From: CADEFF01 sp964569315
GTDB taxonomy: Bacteria > Pseudomonadota > Alphaproteobacteria > Dongiales > Dongiaceae
Reading direction: 5' to 3'
DNA length: 11,505 bases
NCBI GenBank assembly: GCA_964569315.1
Contig: CAZMUZ010000117.1
Location: 1-11,505, forward strand
A program made the position numbers and the translations under genes. Positions 7,205 to 11,505 of the stretch are shown in pieces (positions within the stretch are counted from its first letter, which is position 1; each line of letters starts with the position of its first letter). The notes under the pieces were generated by a model, which ran no database searches, had not been told where the DNA came from, and saw only the letters and a list, made by a program, of their open reading frames with translations.

Positions 7205-7288
7205 GTCATTCCCCGCGAAAGCGGGGAATCCATCGGGCCGACGCCGGGACCTCGGACAACCAGGGATACCCGCTTTCGCAGGCATGGC
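7205..7288. repeat. Extragenic palindromic repeat, copy 2
   Basis: It matches copy 1 from GTCATTCCCCGCGAAA through ATCCATCGGGCCGACGC. The left hairpin is perfect over nine bases with a GAAA tetraloop; the right arm (ATACCCGC/GCAGGCAT around TTTC) is degenerate with two mismatches. Both copies are followed by ATCGAGAAC (7161-7169 and 7289-7297), and similarity may continue loosely for another 30 bases, so a larger unit may have been duplicated in tandem. Confidence 0.85.
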
Positions 7289-7372
7289 ATCGAGAACGAA
7301 GCGAATGGGCGGTGCGTCGAATTTCAGACGGATGGACGGCGCCTCAATGACGCGCAGGCGCCGGAGGGCGCC

Positions 7373-7549
7373 TCAATGCGCGGCGGCGGGGGCGCCGGCC
7401 TTCAGCACGAAATGCCGGCTGCAATAGGGGCATTCGACCGAGCCCGTCTTGGCCACGTCGAGATAGACCAGCGGATGGCCGAGCGGCCCGTCGCCGCCAT
7501 CGCATCCGACGGTGGGGGTCTCGACCTCGATGGTCTCGAAGGGCTGCAT
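7373..7549 (-). CDS. CHCC zinc-finger domain protein
   Basis: A 58-residue protein of the zf-CHCC family (PF10276), related to the mitochondrial complex I subunit NDUFS6. The pattern is complete: Cys16 in TVGCDGG, His25 in LGHPLVYL, then Cys40 and Cys43 in VECPYCSRHFVLK, spaced C-x8-H-x14-C-x2-C. These should bind one zinc. In mitochondria the homologue supports complex I assembly; the bacterial role is uncertain. The start is ATG 7549, with GAGG five bases upstream; the frame is open to 7678 but the added residues are Arg-rich and unlike the family. It is divergent from the ABC transporter gene. Confidence 0.92.
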   Translation of the reverse strand: MQPFETIEVETPTVGCDGGDGPLGHPLVYLDVAKTGSVECPYCSRHFVLKAGAPAAAH

Positions 7550-7707
7550 GGATGCCTCGGGAAACAAGGGGGAAATCGGGCGCCGGCGGGTCGCAGGGCG
7601 GGCCCGTTGACCGCCGAGCGGCGCGGATGATACCCATGCCGCCCGACGGAGATCAAGGCGAGCCCCGGGCCGCCTCATCCGCCGACCCCGACGGTCCGAA
7701 TGCCCGC

Positions 7708-8706
7708 ATGAGCCTTGCCAAAACCGCGCCCGACGCCCATCCGCTGCCCGATGCCGCGGTGGCGGTGAGCGGCCTCAACAAGACCTACAAGCGCAGGAAG
7801 GGCGCCGACAAGCACGCCCTCGTCGATTTCGACCTGACGATCCGCCGCGGCGAGCTCTTCGGCCTGCTCGGGCCGAACGGCGCCGGCAAGTCGACGCTCA
7901 TCAACATCCTCGCGCAGCTCGTCAACAAGACGAGCGGCAACGTCAAGGTCTGGGGCTTCGATCTCGACCGCGAGCCGCGCCAGGTGGCGGCCGCGATCGG
8001 GGTGGTGCCGCAGGAGCTCAACATCGATCCCTTCTTCACGCCCTACGAGCTGCTGGATCTGCAATCCGGGCTCTATGGCGTGCCGCGCAAGGAGCGCCGC
8101 ATCGACGAGCTGCTCGCCGCCGTGGGCCTCGCCGAGCAGCGCGAGGTCTATGCGCGGCAGCTCTCGGGCGGCATGCGGCGCCGGCTCATGGTGGCGAAGG
8201 CGATGGTGCACAGCCCGCCGGTGCTGGTGCTGGACGAGCCGACCGCCGGCGTCGATGTCGAGCTCCGGCAGCAGCTCTGGGCCAATGTGCGCGCGCTCAA
8301 CCGCGCCGGCACCACGGTCCTCCTGACGACCCATTATCTCGAGGAGGCCGAGGAGCTTTGCGACCGCATCGCCATCATCGGCGACGGCCGGCTCGTCGCC
8401 TGCGACACGACCGAGGCGCTGCTGGCGCGGCTCGACCACAAGGAGATCATCTTCACCCTCGCGGCCGACCTCGCGACGCCGCCGGCGGCCCTCTCCCCCT
8501 TCAATCCCGAGCTGCAGGGGCCGCGGCGGCTCAAGCTGCACTACCATCCGAGCCGCACCCAGATGGGCGAGATCCTGAGCGCCGTGCAGAGTGCTGACCT
8601 TCAGATCGCCGATCTCTCGACGCTCGAAACCGATCTCGAGGACATCTTCCTGCAGCTCACCCGCGCCGCCCGCGAGGCGGCCGCCCGGCAGGACACGCGC
8701 CGGTGA
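7708..8706 (+). CDS. ABC transporter ATP-binding protein, ABC-2 export type
   Basis: Nucleotide-binding subunit of an ABC exporter, 332 residues from ATG 7708. All motifs are present: Walker A GPNGAGKST (55-63), Q-loop Gln102, signature LSGGM (152-156), Walker B VLVLDEP with catalytic Glu177, D-loop, and H-loop His209 in TTHYLEEAEELCDR. The C-terminal ~100 residues follow the pattern of ABC-2/YadG-like ATPases (ending STLETDLEDIFLQLTRAA). It has no membrane segment and needs a permease, but none lies in the window. The gene that follows overlaps it by four bases (GTGA), so the two are translationally coupled. The start is uncertain: in-frame ATGs at 7627, 7636 and 7552 would add a Pro/Asp-rich tail, and none has a convincing ribosome-binding site; homology begins near residue 17. 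The substrate cannot be told from the sequence. Confidence 0.93.
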   Translation: MSLAKTAPDAHPLPDAAVAVSGLNKTYKRRKGADKHALVDFDLTIRRGELFGLLGPNGAGKSTLINILAQLVNKTSGNVKVWGFDLDREPRQVAAAIGVVPQELNIDPFFTPYELLDLQSGLYGVPRKERRIDELLAAVGLAEQREVYARQLSGGMRRRLMVAKAMVHSPPVLVLDEPTAGVDVELRQQLWANVRALNRAGTTVLLTTHYLEEAEELCDRIAIIGDGRLVACDTTEALLARLDHKEIIFTLAADLATPPAALSPFNPELQGPRRLKLHYHPSRTQMGEILSAVQSADLQIADLSTLETDLEDIFLQLTRAAREAAARQDTRR

Positions 8707-9788
8707 GCCATGGCGCAACCGGCATCGCCCTTCCCGCGGCACGCCGCCCCGGCTTCCCGCGCCCGGCGATCCTGCCGTTCCTGCTTCTCCTCCTGCTGGG
8801 GGTCGCGGCCGCGGGCTGCGCGCCCGTCGTCAAGGGGCCGGGTGCGCCGGTGACGGAAGCGCGGCTCGAGACAGACCGGCTCGTCATGGCGGACGGCGCG
8901 GCGCTGCCGCTCCGCCACTGGATGCCGGAGACCGAGCCGCCGCAGGCGATCCTGCTCGCGCTGCACGGCTTCAACGACTATTCCGAGGCCTTCGCCGATC
9001 CGGCGAAGGACTGGGCCGCCGCCGGCATCGCGACCTATGCCTACGACCAGCGCGGCTTTGGCCGTGCGCCGAATCCGGGTTTCTGGCCGGGGACGGAGGC
9101 GCTCATCGACGATCTGCGCACCGCGGCGCGGCTGCTGCGCGAGGCCTATCCGACCACGCCGCTCTATATCCTCGGCGAGAGCATGGGCGGGGCGGTGGCG
9201 ATGACCGCCGCGACCGAGCCCGATCCGCCGACGGCCGACGGCCTCATCCTGGCGGCCCCCGCCATCTGGGGCCGCGAGCTGCAGGGGGCGGTCGCCAACA
9301 GCGCGCTCTGGTTCTTCGCCCACACCATGCCCTGGCTCAAGATGAGCGGCGCCCAGCTCCAGGTCCAGCCCTCCGACAACATCGCCATGCTGCGCGCGCT
9401 GGGGAAGGACCCGCTCGTCATCAAGGAGACGCGCATCGATGCGATCTACGGGCTCGTCGGCCTGATGGATCGCAGCCTCGCCGCCGCGCCGAAGCTCCGC
9501 GCGCCGGCCCTCGTGCTCTATGGCGCGCGGGAGGAGGTGATCCCGGGCGAGGCCGCCGCCGCGATGCTGCATCGCCTGACGCCGGCGCCCGCGGGACCGC
9601 GCACGGCGCTCTATGCGAAGGGCTATCATATGCTGCTGCGCGACCTGGCGTCGGCGGTGGTGCGGCAGGATATCGCCGCCTGGGTCCATCATCCGGACCT
9701 GCCGCTGCCGTCGCGCGCCGACGACGTGGCGCGGCGCGTGCTCGACAGCGAGGCGGAGGATCTGGCGCTCGGCAAGGCGGCGGAATGA
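8703..9788 (+). CDS. Lipoprotein alpha/beta hydrolase, lysophospholipase/monoglyceride lipase type
   Basis: A 361-residue serine hydrolase anchored as a lipoprotein. The N-terminus has a basic segment, a hydrophobic stretch (ILPFLLLLLLGVAAAGC) and a lipobox ending at Cys39, so the mature enzyme should be membrane-attached outside the cytoplasm. The hydrolase fold shows the oxyanion strand LALHGFNDYSEAF (His88-Gly89), YAYDQRGFGRAP, the nucleophile elbow GESMGG with Ser160, and the catalytic His309 in KGYHMLLRD. The acid position in LVLYGAREEVIP is Glu277 where relatives usually have Asp. The family hydrolyses monoacylglycerols or lysophospholipids; the substrate here is inferred only. The start is GTG 8703, overlapping the ATPase stop by four bases; the ATG at 8710 is out of frame. 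The gene converges with DUF3572. Confidence 0.9.
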   Translation: MSHGATGIALPAARRPGFPRPAILPFLLLLLLGVAAAGCAPVVKGPGAPVTEARLETDRLVMADGAALPLRHWMPETEPPQAILLALHGFNDYSEAFADPAKDWAAAGIATYAYDQRGFGRAPNPGFWPGTEALIDDLRTAARLLREAYPTTPLYILGESMGGAVAMTAATEPDPPTADGLILAAPAIWGRELQGAVANSALWFFAHTMPWLKMSGAQLQVQPSDNIAMLRALGKDPLVIKETRIDAIYGLVGLMDRSLAAAPKLRAPALVLYGAREEVIPGEAAAAMLHRLTPAPAGPRTALYAKGYHMLLRDLASAVVRQDIAAWVHHPDLPLPSRADDVARRVLDSEAEDLALGKAAE

Positions 9789-9800
9789 GCCCGCGCGGGC
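9789..9800. terminator. Perfect 12-bp palindrome between two convergent stop codons
   Basis: GCCCGCGCGGGC fills the whole gap between the hydrolase stop (9786-9788) and the DUF3572 stop (9801-9803). As RNA it could fold as a small GCCC/GGGC hairpin from either strand. There is no T-run, so termination is a guess. Confidence 0.35.
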
Positions 9801-10112
9801 CTAGCTCTCGACCGGCGCGCCGGGCAGATCGCGGCGCAGCCGCCGGATCCATTCCGGCTTGAGATTCTGCTCGGCCGCAAAGGCGAGCAGCAAAGTCTCG
9901 TCGCCGAGGAGATGATCCAGCACCCCGCCCAGCAGCGCCGGATCGGCGGCGCGTTCCCGCACCACCCCGAGATCGAGGCCGGAGAGGGCGAGGAAACGCT
10001 GCAGCCGGTCCTCGTCCGCCGCGAGATAGGCGAGCGCCAGCAGGCCTACCGTCGGCGCGTCGGGGAGGTCGGTCGCCTTGACCCGGAAATCGGGCGTCAC
10101 GTCCTTCGCCAT
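9801..10112 (-). CDS. DUF3572 family protein
   Basis: A 103-residue, mostly helical cytoplasmic protein of the alphaproteobacterial DUF3572 family, function unknown. The recognisable core is PTVGLLALAYLAADEDRLQR, followed by FLALSGLDLGVVRERA, DPALLGGVLDHLLGDETLLL and AFAAEQNLKPEWIRRLRRDL, which covers the full usual length of the family. No catalytic residues or membrane segments are seen. The start is ATG 10112 (MAKDVTPDFR); the frame continues to 10262 but would add Arg/Pro-rich residues and run almost into the tRNA gene. No clear ribosome-binding site precedes the chosen ATG. It is convergent with the hydrolase gene. Confidence 0.88.
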   Translation of the reverse strand: MAKDVTPDFRVKATDLPDAPTVGLLALAYLAADEDRLQRFLALSGLDLGVVRERAADPALLGGVLDHLLGDETLLLAFAAEQNLKPEWIRRLRRDLPGAPVES

Positions 10113-10200
10113 GGCGCACTTTTGCGCCCGGGCGGCGCCGGGGGCAAGGCCCGAGGCGCCGCCCGGAAAGCGCGTCCCTCGGAAAGCACGCCTGGGCGGC

Positions 10201-10229
10201 TTTACCCTCCGGAGGCCATCGAGTATGTT
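10201..10229 (+). promoter_or_regulatory. Possible promoter of tRNA-Arg
   Basis: TTTACC at 10201-10206 and TATGTT at 10224-10229 are 17 bases apart and resemble sigma-70 boxes, about 30 bases before the mature tRNA. A leader hairpin GGCGGC-CAAA-GCCGCC follows at 10237-10252. Pattern match only. Confidence 0.35.
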
Positions 10230-10258
10230 CCGCGCCGGCGGCCAAAGCCGCCCGCGAC

Positions 10259-10335
<77 letters not shown>

Positions 10336-10699
10336 TTAAATCAACAACTTAGACTAGTTCAGCGCACATCTTTTTGAACTGCGGAAGCGCTGCGGAAGCA
10401 GGCGGGCCAAATTGGAGATGACCGATGCCTAGGCGTCCTATTTGAGGCCCCAGCAGCCAACTCTTTCCTCCGAAAGGTCCAAAAGCCCGGCGCACTCCGC
10501 GAGACTTAAAGCGCGCACGGCGCCTCGGCCTCCCAAGCCGCCCGCTCCGCCTGGCTTCAAATGCGTGTGGCGCGACTAGTCGCAAAACCGCTGTTGGAAT
10601 GAAAGACCGCGTTGAACGGGGGAGACGCGCGCAGCGCAGTTGGTTCGCTCGGCCCGTGCAGATCAGGTTCCGGCCTCTTCGAATCCTGGGAAGTAGTAG
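10336..10699. other. Non-coding region 3' of tRNA-Arg, possible edge of an accessory segment
   Basis: No convincing gene is seen in these 364 bases. The first bases after the tRNA are A/T-rich (TTAAATCAACAACTTAG). An inverted repeat AGTTCA (10356-10361)/TGAACT (10375-10380) encloses a T-run, and CTGCGGAAGC occurs twice with an 11-bp period (10379-10388, 10390-10399). Near its right end are tRNA-like strings (GCGCAGTTGGTT about 10634-10645, TTCGAATCC about 10678-10686). A tRNA 3' end followed by a composition change is the usual layout of an integration site, but no second att copy or integrase is visible. Confidence 0.5.
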
Positions 10700-11305
10700 A
10701 TGTCGAAAGCTCGTCAAAACGAGGCTATCAAAATTTATCGAGCGATCATGATGGAGGCAAAAGCTCGCCTCTCGCTCATTCAACTGATTTCAAGAAGGCA
10801 GATCGGACTCCCCGCGGTTTTCCTTGGTGAGTTCCATGTACTGCAGATACGAATGATATGCGAGTTGGTTGCGCTCGGATGTCTGGTTGCACATGGTGAG
10901 ATCGAGGCAACCCATGAGATGAAGCTGCAGAAAGAGTACGCTGCCGACAAAATATTGAAGCGGCTTGAGCAACTGCACCTCGATTTCTATCCAAAATCTC
11001 TGGTTCAGAAGCAAGATGGTGGGAAAGATTATGACTACATGAAAGGAGAGTTTCTGAACAAGGCCGATCTTATTGCGATCTATGGACGATGCGGTGACGT
11101 GCTGCATCGCGGTAGTTTGATGAAATTCTCGCAAGCCCCAAGGGAACCTGGTGCTGCTCTGAAGATGGCGACCGCGGCAAAGCAGTTGAGCCGCTTGCTG
11201 GAATTGCATGCAATTGCGCTTATCGATGAGAAGATGATCTTTTGTGCTTTAGGAAGCGCTGAAAATAGCAAGGTGGTCGTAGGCTTCCTGCTTCCGAACA
11301 AATAA
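10700..11305 (+). CDS. Hypothetical helical protein with an Rx5H (HEPN-like) motif
   Basis: A 201-residue soluble protein that I cannot assign to a named family. It appears almost wholly helical: MSKARQNEAIKIYRAIMMEA, a second helix with FHVLQIRMICELVALGCLVA, a Lys-rich loop around residues 98-116, then LIAIYGRCGDVLHRGSLMKF and a long helix around 151-176. The stretch YGRCGDVLHRG contains Arg130-x5-His136, which fits the Rx4-6H signature of HEPN-domain RNases, though the residue after Arg is Cys rather than the usual polar Asn/Asp/His. No signal peptide or membrane helix is apparent. GGGAAG at about 10688-10693 supports ATG 10700. Base composition differs from the rest of the window (29 G/C of 60 in 11041-11100, against 43 of 60 in 8221-8280), which suggests horizontal acquisition. 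It has no partner gene within the window. Confidence 0.82.
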   Translation: MSKARQNEAIKIYRAIMMEAKARLSLIQLISRRQIGLPAVFLGEFHVLQIRMICELVALGCLVAHGEIEATHEMKLQKEYAADKILKRLEQLHLDFYPKSLVQKQDGGKDYDYMKGEFLNKADLIAIYGRCGDVLHRGSLMKFSQAPREPGAALKMATAAKQLSRLLELHAIALIDEKMIFCALGSAENSKVVVGFLLPNK

Positions 11306-11339
11306 GCCTCCCTGCATCGCGTGCGTCCACGCAAGAGGC
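11306..11339 (+). terminator. Possible terminator of the orphan gene
   Basis: Directly after the stop codon, GCCTC (11306-11310) pairs with GAGGC (11335-11339), enclosing an inner hairpin GCGTG (11319-11323)/CACGC (11328-11332). GGCGTCTTT follows, giving only a short T-run. Position and structure fit a terminator, but not a strong one. Confidence 0.4.
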
Positions 11340-11451
11340 GGCGTCTTTGAAAGCTAGGTCACTGATAGGTAAGGGTTCCAAGTTAATTCTTGGGTGGTAA
11401 AGCGCTATTGCCCCGGTGCCGCTCGCTGTGGCACTTTCCCGCCCGCTTCGG

Positions 11452-11505
<54 letters not shown>

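Larger units (their letters stand above)
7017..7372. other. Intergenic region holding two extragenic palindromic repeats
   Basis: This gap lies between the start of polA and the stop of the zinc-finger gene, both on the minus strand. Most of it is taken up by the two repeat copies listed separately. The remainder includes a 12-bp direct repeat GGCGCCTCAATG at 7338-7349 and 7367-7378; the second copy overlaps the stop codon of the zinc-finger gene. Open frames through this region are by-products of the repeats. Confidence 0.7.

Noticed and set aside
7056..7288. Insertion sequence with terminal inverted repeats
   Set aside because: The elements are only about 84 and 105 bp with no transposase frame; an extragenic palindromic repeat fits better.
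4266..7427. A 1053-codon open frame on the plus strand opposite polA
   Set aside because: Its product is His/Arg/Asp/Glu-rich with no family resemblance, and polA on the other strand is complete with every catalytic motif. Long antisense frames are expected opposite GC-rich genes.
10349..10783. A 144-codon minus-strand frame after tRNA-Arg, considered as an integrase remnant
   Set aside because: No tyrosine-recombinase motif (Arg...HxxR...Tyr) is present, and it overlaps the start of the better-supported plus-strand gene.

Overview
The window comes from a GC-rich alphaproteobacterium, probably of the Rhodospirillales. This is inferred from a ChvG/ChvI-type two-component pair, a DUF3572 protein, a CHCC zinc-finger protein, an alphaproteobacterial tRNA-Thr(GGU) and strongly GC-biased codon use. 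Most of the window looks like ordinary chromosome. The last ~1.1 kb, between two tRNA genes, is clearly less GC-rich and looks accessory.

Layout. 1-1864 (minus): the response regulator chvI, then the sensor kinase chvG/exoS, which is cut off by the window edge just after its phosphoacceptor His box. 2186-2695 (plus): a short HugZ-like flavin-binding protein. 2696-3489: almost 800 bases without a convincing gene but with several perfect inverted repeats, a promoter-like pair of boxes, seven copies of a 15-bp tandem repeat and a UUCG-capped hairpin. These lead into a four-helix membrane protein of unknown function (3490-4041, plus). 4110-7016 (minus): complete DNA polymerase I with both exonuclease domains. 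7017-7372: two copies of an extragenic palindromic repeat. 7373-7549 (minus): a 58-residue CHCC zinc-finger protein. 7708-8706 and 8703-9788 (plus): an ABC-2-type ATPase overlapping by four bases a lipoprotein alpha/beta hydrolase (lysophospholipase/monoglyceride-lipase type), with no permease visible. 9801-10112 (minus): a DUF3572 protein converging on the hydrolase across a 12-bp gap that is itself a perfect palindrome. 10259-10335: tRNA-Arg(CCG). 10336-10699: non-coding, rich in short repeats. 10700-11305 (plus): an orphan helical protein with an Rx5H motif reminiscent of HEPN proteins. 11452 to the end: tRNA-Thr(GGT), truncated.

How the genes work together. ChvI and ChvG form one envelope/acid-stress signalling unit. 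The ABC ATPase and the lipoprotein hydrolase are translationally coupled and may act together on envelope lipids or an exported substrate. PolA, the zinc-finger protein, DUF3572 and the membrane protein are independent core genes. The best candidates for something undescribed are the 15-bp repeat array in the leader of the membrane protein and the orphan Rx5H protein inserted between two tRNA genes. I found no CRISPR array, transposase or integrase.
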